Source: Arthrobacter sp. PM3 (GTDB lineage: Bacteria > Actinomycetota > Actinomycetes > Actinomycetales > Micrococcaceae). From it: a DNA stretch of 64,000 nucleotides. The stretch is from contig NZ_CP022314.1 in the NCBI RefSeq assembly GCF_003352915.1, positions 2,801,072 through 2,865,071 on the forward strand, written 5' to 3'. Shown here one piece after another: positions 8,616 through 17,059 of this stretch (positions are counted from its first letter, which is position 1; every line of letters begins with the position of its first letter). The notes below the pieces were generated by a model that saw only the letters and a program-made list of their open reading frames with translations, ran no database searches and was not told the origin of the DNA. The translations under genes and the position numbers were made by a program.

Positions 8616-8919
8616 ACGTCCCGGACGGGACCCCGCCGTCGATATACCGGGTATGCACAATTTCTTGGCTGCTTTATAACGCTACGGTTACAGTGGTCAA
8701 CTATTAGCCGGGGTCGGGGAAGGCCTACGGATAATTTCAGCCAAGCAGGGCGTGCATCGTGGCCAACGAACCACATGCGCGCTCTCGTTTTGGGTGAGGC
8801 AGTGCATGCATCTTTCGTGACGTTTCGGACCCTGTCCGGAACCGCCCTTGGCGCGCTCACGGGAGGTGGCCGCATGCACCTATCCCCGTGCCCGGAAGGT
8901 CCAAGAGATTCGGGCAATC
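8616..8919 (+). promoter_or_regulatory. Long 5' region of rpfB
   Basis: These 304 bases have no credible gene. They begin with lower-GC sequence (about 8641-8740) containing the near palindrome ATACCGGGTAT (8644-8654), suitable for a promoter. About 180 bases of probable leader follow before the rpfB start. Resuscitation-factor genes in actinobacteria are often preceded by c-di-AMP (ydaO/yuaA-type) riboswitches, but I could not match that consensus here. A TTG start at 8848 would extend rpfB into this region and is considered unlikely. Confidence 0.4.
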
Positions 8920-10062
8920 GTGGTCAAGTTCTTCACATCGGACGGCAAGATCAGCTTCGTCAAAGTTGGTGCGCAGCTCGTGGTGCTCGTGGCACTCGTG
9001 CTGGGCCTGGTGGCCTTTGTCGGCAACAACAAGACGATCACACTCAACGTGGACGGCAGAGTCAGCTCCGTCCAGACCTTCGGCGGGACCGTCGGACAGG
9101 TCGTTAAGAGTGCCAAGGTTGAACTGCAGCCGGCCGACCGGGTGTCGCCGTCGGTGGACACCAATGTGCAGGACGGATCAGTCATCAACGTCAACCTCGC
9201 CAAGGCCGTCAAGGTCAGCCTGGACGGCGCCGAACGGACCATCAACACCACCTCGCCCACCGTTGAAGGGCTCGTGACCGAGCTCGGCGTGGCCAGCGCC
9301 TCGCAGGTGTCGGTGCCGAAGGACGCCCAGCTGGCCGTTTCCGGCTCCTTCGTCGAGATCACGACGCCGAAGACCGTCAGCATCGTCGCGGACGGCAAGG
9401 CGGCGAAGACCACGACGACCGAGGCCACCGTGGCCAAGGTGCTCGAGGACGCCGGAGTGTCCCTCGGGGCCAGTGACCGCGTCTCCCAGCCCGGGAACGC
9501 GCCGGTGGTCAATGACATGGTCATCAAGGTTTCCCGCGTCGACGTCAGCAAGACGGCCACTACCACCGAGCCCGTCGCGTACGACACACTCACCACCGAG
9601 AGCGCCGACATGTTCAAGGGCGAGAAGACCGTCACCCAGGCCGGCGTCGCCGGCTCCACCACCAAGAGCTTCAAGCTGGTCCTCGTGGACGGCCGCGAGG
9701 CCTCCCGGACCCTGGTGTCCGAGACCGTCAACGCCCAGCCGGTCACCGAGAAAGTCACCGTGGGTACCAAGGAAAAGCCCAAGCCCGCCAACACCGGCGC
9801 GGCCGCCCCGGCCATGATGAACCAGGGCATGTGGGACAAGATCGCGCAGTGCGAGTCCGGCGGCAACTGGTCGATCAACACGGGCAACGGCTACTACGGC
9901 GGCCTGCAGTTCGACATCCGGACCTGGCTCGGCTCCGGCGGCGGCGCCTACGCCCCGAACGCCAGCCTCGCCACCAAGGCCCAGCAGATTGACATCGCCA
10001 ACCGCGTTTACGCCCAGCGCGGCCTCGGCCCCTGGGGCTGCGGCTGGGCCGCCTCCAGCTAG
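8920..10062 (+). CDS. rpfB: Resuscitation-promoting factor RpfB
   Basis: This 380-aa secreted or membrane-anchored muralytic enzyme cleaves peptidoglycan and promotes exit from dormancy in actinobacteria. A membrane helix (VVLVALVLGLVAFVG, about residues 17-31) is followed by repeated DUF348-type modules (ITLNVDG, VKVSLDG and VSIVADG each begin one) and a G5 domain. The C-terminal 75 residues are the lysozyme-like Rpf domain, with the catalytic Glu in QCESGGNW and closing Cys in PWGCGW. GTG 8920 is chosen because it leaves a short charged N-terminus before the helix. A strong terminator follows. Confidence 0.88.
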   Translation: MVKFFTSDGKISFVKVGAQLVVLVALVLGLVAFVGNNKTITLNVDGRVSSVQTFGGTVGQVVKSAKVELQPADRVSPSVDTNVQDGSVINVNLAKAVKVSLDGAERTINTTSPTVEGLVTELGVASASQVSVPKDAQLAVSGSFVEITTPKTVSIVADGKAAKTTTTEATVAKVLEDAGVSLGASDRVSQPGNAPVVNDMVIKVSRVDVSKTATTTEPVAYDTLTTESADMFKGEKTVTQAGVAGSTTKSFKLVLVDGREASRTLVSETVNAQPVTEKVTVGTKEKPKPANTGAAAPAMMNQGMWDKIAQCESGGNWSINTGNGYYGGLQFDIRTWLGSGGGAYAPNASLATKAQQIDIANRVYAQRGLGPWGCGWAASS

Positions 10063-10105
10063 CACGCCCTGCCGGCGGGTGAACGCCGGCCAACCTCCGC
10101 CCGCT

Positions 10106-10134
10106 CTCCGCGGCGGCTGACCACAGCCGCGGAG
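10106..10134 (+). terminator. GC-rich hairpin after rpfB
   Basis: CTCCGCGGC pairs with GCCGCGGAG (9 bp, 11-base loop) 44 bases after the rpfB stop. It may assist the stronger hairpin immediately downstream. Confidence 0.4.
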
Positions 10135-10138
10135 ACCG

Positions 10139-10177
10139 CACAGGCCGGGTCCGGATCCCTTCCGGACCCGGCCTGTG
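10139..10177 (+). terminator. Strong terminator of rpfB
   Basis: A perfect 17-bp stem starting CACAGGCCGGGTCC closes on a 5-base loop (TCCCT), 18 bases before the ksgA -10 box. It separates rpfB transcription from ksgA. Confidence 0.8.
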
Positions 10178-10194
10178 GCGTACCGGCGCCGGGA

Positions 10195-10200
10195 TAGGAT
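10195..10200 (+). promoter_or_regulatory. -10 box for a probable leaderless ksgA transcript
   Basis: TAGGAT is followed by exactly 6 bases (ACCTAG) and the GTG start at 10207, with no Shine-Dalgarno sequence between. Confidence 0.6.
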
Positions 10201-10206
10201 ACCTAG

Positions 10207-11106
10207 GTGACTGAACCGAGCCCCGACGCCCCCGAAAGCCTGCCGGCAGCGGCGCCCGCACCGCTGATGGGCGCCTCCGACATCCGCCGGCTCGCAGAGG
10301 AAATCGGTGTGCGGCCCACGAAGACCCTGGGCCAGAACTTCGTGATCGACGGCAACACCATCCGGCGCATCGTGGCCGCCGCGGACATCCGGGCCGGGGA
10401 GACGGTCCTCGAGGTCGGCCCCGGGCTCGGCTCGCTGACCCTGGGCCTGCTGGATGCCGCCGGGACCGTCGTCGCCGTCGAAATCGATCCCGTCCTCGCC
10501 GGGCGCCTGCCGGACACGGTCCGCCAGTGGCGCCCGCAGGCGGCGGAAGACTTCCACCTCGTCCTGGCCGACGCCATGAAAGTCACGGAACTGCCGGCGG
10601 AACCCACCGCGCTCGTGGCGAACCTGCCCTACAACGTCGCCGTTCCGGTGGTCCTGCACCTGCTGCAGCACTTCCCGAGCCTGCAGCACGGCCTCGTCAT
10701 GGTCCAGGACGAGGTCGCCGACCGGCTCGCGGCGGGCCCGGGGTCCAAGACCTACGGCGTGCCCTCGGTCAAGGCCGCCTGGTACAGCAGCATGCGCAAG
10801 GCCGGGGTGATCGGCATGAACGTATTCTGGCCGGCGCCCAAGATCCACTCCGGACTCGTCGCCTTCACCCGCCGGGAACCGCCCGTCACAACGGCCACCC
10901 GCGAACAGGTATTCGCGGTGGTCGACGCCGCCTTCGCGCAGCGCCGCAAGACCCTGCGGGCGGCCCTGGCCGGCTGGGCCGGCAGCGCCGCCGAGGCCGA
11001 ACGCTGCCTGCGCGCCGCCGGCGTCGATCCCGCCGCCCGCGGTGAAGTCATCGACATCGAGGCCTTTGCCCGGATCGCCGAAGCCCACGGCCGGCCCGGC
11101 TCCTGA
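10207..11106 (+). CDS. rsmA: 16S rRNA dimethyladenosine transferase KsgA/RsmA
   Basis: This 299-aa SAM-dependent methyltransferase dimethylates two adjacent adenines near the 3' end of 16S rRNA during small-subunit assembly. [16 protein letters not shown] (about 37-52) is the family N-terminal signature. Motif I is [15 protein letters not shown], and the catalytic [10 protein letters not shown] replaces the usual NPPY. The C-terminal helical domain contains RRKTLRAAL. It follows the rpfB terminator and precedes ispE by 82 bases; both appear to have their own leaderless promoters. Confidence 0.95.
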   Translation: MTEPSPDAPESLPAAAPAPLMGASDIRRLAEEIGVRPTKTLGQNFVIDGNTIRRIVAAADIRAGETVLEVGPGLGSLTLGLLDAAGTVVAVEIDPVLAGRLPDTVRQWRPQAAEDFHLVLADAMKVTELPAEPTALVANLPYNVAVPVVLHLLQHFPSLQHGLVMVQDEVADRLAAGPGSKTYGVPSVKAAWYSSMRKAGVIGMNVFWPAPKIHSGLVAFTRREPPVTTATREQVFAVVDAAFAQRRKTLRAALAGWAGSAAEAERCLRAAGVDPAARGEVIDIEAFARIAEAHGRPGS

Positions 11107-11176
11107 GTTCCGTGACGCCGACGGCAGGGGTGTCCCCGGGCGCCGTCCCGTGCTTGGAGCCCGGGCCGGGATGCCA

Positions 11177-11182
11177 TAGCGT
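11177..11182 (+). promoter_or_regulatory. -10 box for a probable leaderless ispE transcript
   Basis: TAGCGT is followed by 6 bases (GGAGCC) and the ATG at 11189. GGAG is present but too close to the start to be a standard ribosome-binding site. Confidence 0.55.
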
Positions 11183-11188
11183 GGAGCC

Positions 11189-12151
11189 ATGAACGCAGTG
11201 AGAGGGCGCTTTGCCGCGAGGACTGTCCGGGTCAAGGCTCCGGGCAAGGTCAATGTCTCACTGGACGTCGGACCCTTGCGGCCGGACGGCTACCACTCGG
11301 TTGCCAGCGTCTACCTGGCGGTCTCGCTCTACGAGGAGGTCGCCGCCACCAGCACCGACACCGGCGGGATCACCGTCAGCATCAGCGACGCCAGCACTTT
11401 GGACCTGGACGGCGTGGACATCCCGCTCGACCACCGGAACCTCGCCTACAAGGCGGCGGCGATCATGGCCGACGTCTCCGAGCACGCGACCGGCGTCCAC
11501 CTGGAAATCACCAAACGCGTGCCCGTGGCCGGCGGCATGGGCGGCGGCTCCGCCGACGCCGCCGCCACCCTGCTGGCCTGCGACGCGCTGTGGAACAGCG
11601 GCCTGTCCCGAGATGAGCTCGCCCACCTCGCGGCCGAGCTCGGCGCCGACGTGCCGTTCGCGCTCCTGGGCGGCACCGCCGTCGGCCTCGGCGTGGGCGA
11701 CGACCTCTCCCCGGCCCTCGTCAAGGCCCAGACCGACTGGGTCCTGGTCACGGCCGACTTCGGCCTGTCCACCCCGGAGGTCTTCCGGACCCTGGACCGG
11801 CTGCGCGCCGCGGAGGGCGTGGCCGCGGACGAGCCGGTCGCCGTCGACCCCGGTGTTCTCACGGCGTTGCGCAGCGGCGACGCCGATGCCCTCAGCAGGG
11901 TCCTGGTCAACGACCTCCAGCGCGCCTCGATCGAACTGGCCCCGAACCTGCGGGACACCCTGGGGTGCGGGGAGGCCTGCGGCGCGGTCGCGGGAATCGT
12001 CTCCGGCTCCGGACCCACCGTCGCGTTCCTGGCGCACAGCGCCGCCGCCGCCGCCGGACTCGCCGAGGACCTCCGGCACCACGGACTCGACGCCATGGCC
12101 GTCCACGGCCCGGTGCCCGGGGCCCGCATCATCTCCGATACGCTCCTTTAG
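11189..12151 (+). CDS. ispE: 4-diphosphocytidyl-2-C-methyl-D-erythritol kinase IspE
   Basis: This 320-aa GHMP-family kinase phosphorylates the 2-hydroxyl of CDP-methylerythritol in the non-mevalonate isoprenoid pathway. Markers are VKAPGKVNVSLDVGPLRPDGYH (split: VKAPGKVNVSLDV then RPDGYH, about 12-34), the ATP loop PVAGGMGGGSADAAATL near 111-127, and SGSGPTVAFL near the C-terminus. Length is normal for the family. The product feeds the undecaprenyl and menaquinone lipid supply. The ABC-F gene starts 81 bases downstream and is probably co-transcribed. Confidence 0.95.
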   Translation: MNAVRGRFAARTVRVKAPGKVNVSLDVGPLRPDGYHSVASVYLAVSLYEEVAATSTDTGGITVSISDASTLDLDGVDIPLDHRNLAYKAAAIMADVSEHATGVHLEITKRVPVAGGMGGGSADAAATLLACDALWNSGLSRDELAHLAAELGADVPFALLGGTAVGLGVGDDLSPALVKAQTDWVLVTADFGLSTPEVFRTLDRLRAAEGVAADEPVAVDPGVLTALRSGDADALSRVLVNDLQRASIELAPNLRDTLGCGEACGAVAGIVSGSGPTVAFLAHSAAAAAGLAEDLRHHGLDAMAVHGPVPGARIISDTLL

Positions 12152-12231
12152 GAGCTTTTCCGCTCCCACGGCAACACATCACCGAACCACCGCACCGAAT
12201 CCCAGCACCGAATCCCCAGAAAGCAGTTCCA

Positions 12232-14061
12232 GTGGCACACCTGCTCGGCGGCGAGAACCTCACGGTCTCGTATGCAACCCGGACCGTCCTTGACGGCGTA
12301 ACCCTTGGCCTGGAAGAAGGCGACCGGATCGGCATGGTGGGCCGCAACGGCGACGGCAAGTCGACCCTCATGCGCCTGCTCGCGATGCGGGCCACCCCGG
12401 ACTCGGGCCGGGTCACCAAGCGCGGCGACGTCAACATCGGCTACCTGGACCAGAGCGACGTCCTCGACGGCGACCTCACGGTCGGCGCGGCCATTGTGGG
12501 GGACAAAGCGGACCATGAATGGGCCGCCAACCCCAAGATCCGCGAAGTCATGGGCGGCCTGGTGTCCGACGTCGACTGGCACGCCAACGTGCACGCGCTT
12601 TCCGGCGGGCAGAAGCGGCGGGTGGCCCTGGCCAAGCTGCTGATCGAGGACCACGACGTCATCATGCTCGACGAGCCCACCAACCACCTTGACGTCGAAG
12701 GCGTCGCGTGGCTGGCCCGGCACCTGAAGACCCGCTGGCGGGCCAACCAGGGCGCGTTCCTCGTGGTCACGCACGACCGCTGGTTCCTCGACGAAGTCTG
12801 CAACAAGACCTGGGAAATCCATGACGGCGTCATGGACCCGTTCGAGGGCGGTTACGCGGCCTACGTCCTGGCCCGGGCCGAGCGCGACCGGATGGCCGCC
12901 GTCGTCGAAGGCAAACGCCAGCAGCTGGTCAAGAAGGAGCTCGCCTGGCTGCGCCGCGGCGCCCCGGCCCGGACCTCCAAGCCCAAGTTCCGGATCGAGG
13001 CCGCGAACGCCCTGATTGAGGACGTCCCGGAACCGCGCGACTCCATGGCGCTGAGCAAGATGGCCACGGCCCGGCTCGGCAAGGACGTCCTGGACCTGGA
13101 AAACGTGTCCCTGGACCTGCTGGGCGGCGAGTCCGGGCAGAAACTCTTCGACAACATCACGCTGCGTCTCGCGCCGGGCGAGCGGCTGGGCCTCGTGGGC
13201 GTCAACGGCGCGGGCAAGACCACCCTGCTGAAGCTGCTCAACGGCGAGATCCAGCCCACCTCGGGCAAGGTCAAGCGGGGCAAGACCGTGGTCACCGCCG
13301 TCCTGACCCAGGAGGTCAAGGAGCTCGACGACGTCTCGGACCTGCGCGTGATCGAGGTGATCGAGCGCGAGAAGCGTTCTTTCAACGTCGGCGGCAAGGA
13401 GTTCACCGCCGGCCAGCTCGTGGAGCAGTTGGGCTTCACCAACCAGAAGCAGTGGACCCAGGTCAAGGATCTCTCCGGCGGCGAACGCCGGCGCCTGCAG
13501 CTGCTGCGGCTCCTGGTCGGCGAACCCAACGTGCTGATGCTCGACGAACCGACCAACGACCTCGACACGGACACCCTGGCCGCCGTCGAGGACGTCCTGG
13601 ACGGCTGGCCCGGCACCCTGGTGGTGGTCAGCCACGACCGATACCTGCTCGAACGCGTCACCGACCACCAGATGGCGCTCCTGGGCGACGGGAAGCTCCG
13701 CGGGTTGCCCGGCGGCGTCGACCAGTACCTGGAACTGCGCGGGTCGGCGCTGGCCGGCTCCACGGTGGCCGGCGGCGGCAACCCCGTCACAGCTGCCGGC
13801 GGGGGACCCGCACCGGCCGCCTCCGGCCCTTCGGAGGCGGAGAAGCGGGAGGCCCGCAAGGCCAAGAACCGGATCGAGCGCCAGCTGGGCAAGCTCCAGC
13901 AGCAGGAAGAGAAGATCCACGCGCAGATGACGGCCGGGGCCGGGGACGCCAGCAAGTTCGACGAGCTCGCCGAACTCAACCGGAAACTCCAGGACCTCGT
14001 CGGGGAACGCGAAGACCTCGAACTCGAATGGCTCGAAGCGGTCGAGCTGCTGGGGGAGTAG
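12232..14061 (+). CDS. ABC-F family ATPase (Uup-like)
   Basis: This 609-aa protein has two ABC ATPase domains and no membrane segment, the mark of ABC-F proteins that act on ribosomes. Domain 1 has Walker A GRNGDGKST (about 36-44), signature LSGGQKRR and Walker B VIMLDEPTNHLD. Domain 2 has GVNGAGKTT, LSGGERRR and VLMLDEPTNDLD. An Arg/Lys-rich linker (VKKELAWLRRGAPARTSK) joins them. A charged C-terminal coiled coil (EKREARKAKNRIERQL onward, about 540-609) is typical of Uup. GTG 12232 is chosen by homology to the AHLLGGENLTVSY start. It could equally be an antibiotic-resistance ABC-F. Confidence 0.88.
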   Translation: MAHLLGGENLTVSYATRTVLDGVTLGLEEGDRIGMVGRNGDGKSTLMRLLAMRATPDSGRVTKRGDVNIGYLDQSDVLDGDLTVGAAIVGDKADHEWAANPKIREVMGGLVSDVDWHANVHALSGGQKRRVALAKLLIEDHDVIMLDEPTNHLDVEGVAWLARHLKTRWRANQGAFLVVTHDRWFLDEVCNKTWEIHDGVMDPFEGGYAAYVLARAERDRMAAVVEGKRQQLVKKELAWLRRGAPARTSKPKFRIEAANALIEDVPEPRDSMALSKMATARLGKDVLDLENVSLDLLGGESGQKLFDNITLRLAPGERLGLVGVNGAGKTTLLKLLNGEIQPTSGKVKRGKTVVTAVLTQEVKELDDVSDLRVIEVIEREKRSFNVGGKEFTAGQLVEQLGFTNQKQWTQVKDLSGGERRRLQLLRLLVGEPNVLMLDEPTNDLDTDTLAAVEDVLDGWPGTLVVVSHDRYLLERVTDHQMALLGDGKLRGLPGGVDQYLELRGSALAGSTVAGGGNPVTAAGGGPAPAASGPSEAEKREARKAKNRIERQLGKLQQQEEKIHAQMTAGAGDASKFDELAELNRKLQDLVGEREDLELEWLEAVELLGE

Positions 14062-14293
14062 CCCGCCTGCTGGCCGCCCCCGCGGGGGACATGCTCAGTG
14101 TGCCGCCCCACGCATGGACATGCTCCCCGCAGCCCTCGTATCCCTTGGGACATGCTCAGTGTGCCGCGGCGCGGCTGGGCATGCTCCCCGCAGTCCTTAG
14201 TCCTCCCGGGGCATGCTCCTCTTTTGAAGCGAAGAATGAGCATGTCCCGCGGAGTGCCCGAAACCCTCAGAGCATGTCCAGCCGGGCGGACAA

Positions 14294-14324
14294 GGAGTGG
14301 ACATAGGGGCGCTATGTCCACTCC
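14294..14324. repeat. Perfect 13-bp inverted repeat inside the decamer array
   Basis: GGAGTGGACATAG pairs with CTATGTCCACTCC across a 5-base loop (GGGCG). The stem sits where the next decamers would be expected (29 bases after the one at 14270), so it may be a diverged decamer pair. It could also serve as terminator for the flanking convergent genes. Confidence 0.7.
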
Positions 14325-14481
14325 CCGAGGGCAAGGATGAGCATGTCCCGAGTGCAGGGATGAGCATGTCCCGCGGGCAGGGATGAGCATGTCCCGCGGA
14401 GCGGCTGAAGCCCAGGGGGCATGTCCGGCGGCAAAGGCCAGGGACAGGCATGGTGGTCCTATGTCCATTCCCCGGGGTGTT

Positions 14482-14532
14482 ACTGCTCCCAGGGAGTCGG
14501 AATGAGTATCCCAGTCCAACTTCCGGGGACCA
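14482..14532. mobile_element. Solo IS3-type element end (remnant)
   Basis: About 51 bases match the end of the IS element at 541-592 with a few differences. This includes an identical 22-base terminal repeat at 14511-14532 and the ACTGCTCCC and AGTCGGAA stretches that precede OrfA there. No transposase reading frame follows. It looks like a leftover or captured IS end, or a related small non-autonomous element. Confidence 0.65.
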
Positions 14533-14594
14533 GTTCCGGGCCAGGGGAGGGCATGTCCCACTGGGGGGTGGGGCCGGGGCCCGCGCCCGGAACC

Positions 14595-15281
14595 CTAGTC
14601 CTGGCTGCGCAACTCCGGGTCCTTCTGCAGACCGGTCAGGCCGTTCCAGGCCAGATTGACCAGGTGGGCGGCGACCTCGCGCTTGTCCGGGGTACGGCTG
14701 TCCTGCCACCACTGCCCGGTCATCGCGACCATCCCCACGAGCATCTGGGCGTACATGGCTCCGTCGGCCGGGCTGAAGCCGCGGCGGGCGAGTTCGTCTT
14801 CGAGGATGTGTTCCACCCGGGCCGCCACCTGTGAGAGCAGGGTCGAGAAGGCGCCCTCCGGCTGGGACGGCGGGGCGTCGCGCATGAGGATCCGGAATCC
14901 GTCGGTCCGGTCCTCGATGTACGTCAGCAGGGCCAGGGCGGCCCGCTCCACCAGGACACGGGGTTTGGCTTCCTCGGACAGGGCCTCGTTGATGGAGGTC
15001 AGCAGGATGTGGAATTCGTAGTCCACCACCTGCGTGTACAGGCCCTCCTTCGAGCCGAAGTGCTCGTAGATCACCGGCTTGGAGACGCCCGCGGTGGCGG
15101 CTATTTCCTCAATGGTGGTGCCGTCTAGGCCGCGGAGTGCGAAGAGTCCGCGGCCGATGCCGATTAGCTGGGTGCGGCGCTGCGGGCCCGTCATCCGGGG
15201 CCGGGGAGCGTGGCCGGGGGCACGCCCGGGCCGCCCGTTGCCGGTGTCCGCCCCGCCGGATGCGCCTGCAATGTTGCTCAC
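14595..15281 (-). CDS. TetR-family transcriptional regulator
   Basis: This 228-aa protein has an N-terminal TetR DNA-binding domain: RRTQLIGIGRGLFALRG, then TTIEEIAATAGVSKPVIYEHF, the recognition helix. A long helical C-terminal ligand domain of unknown specificity follows. GTG 15281 is preferred over an in-frame start at 15314, because the shorter start lies 6 bases after CATGAT (a possible -10 box). The gene is isolated between the repeat array and tRNA-Gln, so its target cannot be deduced from neighbours; the convergent ABC-F gene is one candidate. Confidence 0.85.
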   Translation of the reverse strand: MSNIAGASGGADTGNGRPGRAPGHAPRPRMTGPQRRTQLIGIGRGLFALRGLDGTTIEEIAATAGVSKPVIYEHFGSKEGLYTQVVDYEFHILLTSINEALSEEAKPRVLVERAALALLTYIEDRTDGFRILMRDAPPSQPEGAFSTLLSQVAARVEHILEDELARRGFSPADGAMYAQMLVGMVAMTGQWWQDSRTPDKREVAAHLVNLAWNGLTGLQKDPELRSQD

Positions 15282-15440
15282 AGCTCCATCATGCCCTACC
15301 CCGGCCCGCCGCACGGCCGGTGACCGTCCGCGGGAAACAGCCCGGCCGCCTCACAGCCGGTGCTGCGGGCGCTGAGTCGCACGAGCATCGACCTTCGTGG
15401 CAGAATTGGTTCTCGTGCCCCAGGTCAACCCAGGGCACGG

Positions 15441-15512
15441 TCCGCTCTGGTGTAACGGCAGCACCCCGGCCTTTGGAGCCGTGGAGTATAGGTTCGAATC
15501 CTATGGGCGGAA
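15441..15512 (+). tRNA. tRNA-Gln (anticodon TTG)
   Basis: The acceptor strand TCCGCTC (15441-15447) pairs with GGGCGGA (15505-15511) with one G-U pair. The T arm is ATAGG TTCGAAT CCTAT, and the anticodon loop CTTTGGA gives TTG, decoding CAA (and CAG by wobble). There is no encoded CCA. It lies 43 bases upstream of glmU. Confidence 0.93.
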
Positions 15513-15554
15513 CTGGCGAGACACACTGCGCAACCAAGCAAGGAGAGCCAACAC

Positions 15555-17054
15555 GTGAGCCCCGAGAACACCGGCCCAGCCGCCGTGATCGTCCTAGCTG
15601 CAGGGGCCGGCACCCGGATGAAATCCCGCACGCCGAAGATCCTTCACGAGATCGGCGGGCGGTCCCTGGTGGGTCACGCGCTCAACGCCGCCCGCAGCAT
15701 CGACCCCCGCGAGCTGGCCCTGGTGGTCCGGCATGAACGCGACCTCGTGGCCGCCCACGTCACCGCCCTCGATCCGAAGGCCCTGATCGTGGACCAGGAC
15801 GACGTCCCCGGCACCGGACGCGCGGTCGAAGCCGCCCTGGAGGCCCTCGACGCCCAAGGCCCGCTGAGCGGAACGGTGGTGGTCACCTACGGCGACGTGC
15901 CCCTGCTTACCGGTGAACTGCTGGCCGAGCTCGTTGCCGTCCACGAGGCCGACGACAACGCTGTCACCGTCCTCACTGCCGTCCTCGACGACGCCACCGG
16001 CTACGGCCGCATCCTCCGTGCCGGCGACGGAACCGTCACGGGCATCCGCGAACACAAGGACGCCACCGAGGCCGAACGCGGAATCCGCGAAATCAACTCC
16101 GGCATCTACGCCTTCGACGCCGCCGTTTTGCGCGACGCGCTGGTCCACATCACCACCGACAACGCGCAGGGCGAAAAGTATCTGACCGATGTCCTGGCCC
16201 TGGCCCGTGCCGCGGGCGGCCGTGTCGCCGCCGTCGTCACCGCGGACCGCTGGCAGGTCGAAGGCGCCAACGACCGCGTCCAGCTCTCGGCCCTCGGCGC
16301 CGAACACAACCGCCGCACGGTCGAGGCCTGGATGCGCGCCGGCGTCACCGTCGTCGACCCCGCCACCACGTGGATCGACTCCACGGTGACGCTCGACGAG
16401 GACGTGCGCCTCCTGCCCAACACCCAGCTGCATGGCGCCACCACGGTGGCGCGCGACGCCGTCGTCGGCCCCGACACGACCCTCAGCGATGTCACGGTAG
16501 GGGAGGGCGCCAAGGTGGTTCGCACGCACGGCTCCGGCTCCACGATCGGGGCGCGTGCCAGCGTCGGCCCCTTCACCTACCTGCGCCCCGGCACCGTCCT
16601 GGGCGAGACCGGCAAGATCGGTGCGTTCTACGAGACCAAGAACGTCACGATCGGCCGCGGCTCCAAGCTGTCCCACCTCGGTTACGCCGGGGACGCCGAA
16701 ATCGGCGAGAACACCAACATCGGCTGCGGCAACATCACGGCCAATTACGACGGCGAGAAGAAGCACCGCACGGTGATCGGCTCCGGCGTGCGCACCGGTT
16801 CCAACACTGTGTTCGTGGCCCCGGTCACTGTGGGCGACGGCGCCTACAGCGGCGCCGGCGCCATCATCCGCCAGGACGTCCCGGCCGGTGCCCTCGCCCT
16901 TTCTTTGGCCAAGCAGCGCAACGCGGAAGGCTGGGTGGCGGCGAACCGCCCCGGCTCCTTGTCCGCCGCCCTGGCCCAGTCCGCCGCCGCAACAGCCGCC
17001 GCAGGCGTCGCCCCGACTTCCTCCACTACTCCGGCACCAACAGAAGAGGGCTAG
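15555..17054 (+). CDS. glmU: Bifunctional UDP-GlcNAc pyrophosphorylase / glucosamine-1-phosphate N-acetyltransferase GlmU
   Basis: This 499-aa enzyme acetylates glucosamine-1-phosphate and couples the product to UTP, giving UDP-GlcNAc for peptidoglycan. The N-terminal uridylyltransferase has LAAGAGTRMKS (about 14-24), DDVPGTGRAVE and TYGDVPLLTG. The C-terminal left-handed beta helix holds the acetyltransferase with KLSHLGYAGDAEIGENTNIG and GCGNITANYDG. The GTG start is preceded by AAGGAG. A Pro/Ala-rich tail of about 35 residues extends past the usual end. prs begins 5 bases after the stop, so they form an operon. Confidence 0.96.
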   Translation: MSPENTGPAAVIVLAAGAGTRMKSRTPKILHEIGGRSLVGHALNAARSIDPRELALVVRHERDLVAAHVTALDPKALIVDQDDVPGTGRAVEAALEALDAQGPLSGTVVVTYGDVPLLTGELLAELVAVHEADDNAVTVLTAVLDDATGYGRILRAGDGTVTGIREHKDATEAERGIREINSGIYAFDAAVLRDALVHITTDNAQGEKYLTDVLALARAAGGRVAAVVTADRWQVEGANDRVQLSALGAEHNRRTVEAWMRAGVTVVDPATTWIDSTVTLDEDVRLLPNTQLHGATTVARDAVVGPDTTLSDVTVGEGAKVVRTHGSGSTIGARASVGPFTYLRPGTVLGETGKIGAFYETKNVTIGRGSKLSHLGYAGDAEIGENTNIGCGNITANYDGEKKHRTVIGSGVRTGSNTVFVAPVTVGDGAYSGAGAIIRQDVPAGALALSLAKQRNAEGWVAANRPGSLSAALAQSAAATAAAGVAPTSSTTPAPTEEG

Positions 17055-17059
17055 CAATC

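Larger units (their letters stand above)
14062..14594. repeat. Non-coding array of GRRCATGYYC decamers
   Basis: This 533-base gap between two convergent genes holds no credible gene but 12 exact GRRCATGYYC decamers. Five read G(G/A/G)RCATGCTC type (starts 14087, 14116, 14148, 14177, 14209). Seven read in the opposite sense (14238, 14270, 14339, 14362, 14385, 14417, 14549). Spacing alternates 29 and 32 bases over the first seven. Positions 14087-14147 and 14148-14208 are a 61-base tandem duplication with diverged copies. A 13-bp hairpin and a solo IS3-type end are embedded in it. The function is unknown. Confidence 0.8.

Noticed and set aside
6405..8660. A 751-codon open frame that extends moxR to 8660
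   Set aside because: The added part lies antisense to tatD, a well-supported gene, and does not resemble any MoxR N-terminus. ATG 7550 has a ribosome-binding site.
8640..8900. c-di-AMP (ydaO/yuaA) riboswitch before rpfB
   Set aside because: Known association with rpf genes made it likely, but I could not find the conserved segments by eye, so no RNA feature of that type is called.
10195..11188. ksgA-ispE as a single operon from the ksgA promoter only
   Set aside because: ispE has its own TAGCGT-N6-ATG arrangement, so a separate promoter is at least as likely. Read-through cannot be excluded.
9178..11253. 691-codon frame antisense to rpfB and ksgA
   Set aside because: Low-complexity Gly/Ala/Arg translation spanning two real genes and a strong terminator; a shadow frame.
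14087..14426. CRISPR-like regular spacing (29 and 32 bases) of short repeats
   Set aside because: The shared unit is only 10 bases, orientation switches within the array, intervening sequences are themselves duplicated (61-base tandem), and no cas genes are in the window.
14087..14558. Resemblance of the decamers to a p53-type RRRCATGYYY element
   Set aside because: The pattern is a generic palindromic consensus; there is no biological link in bacteria.
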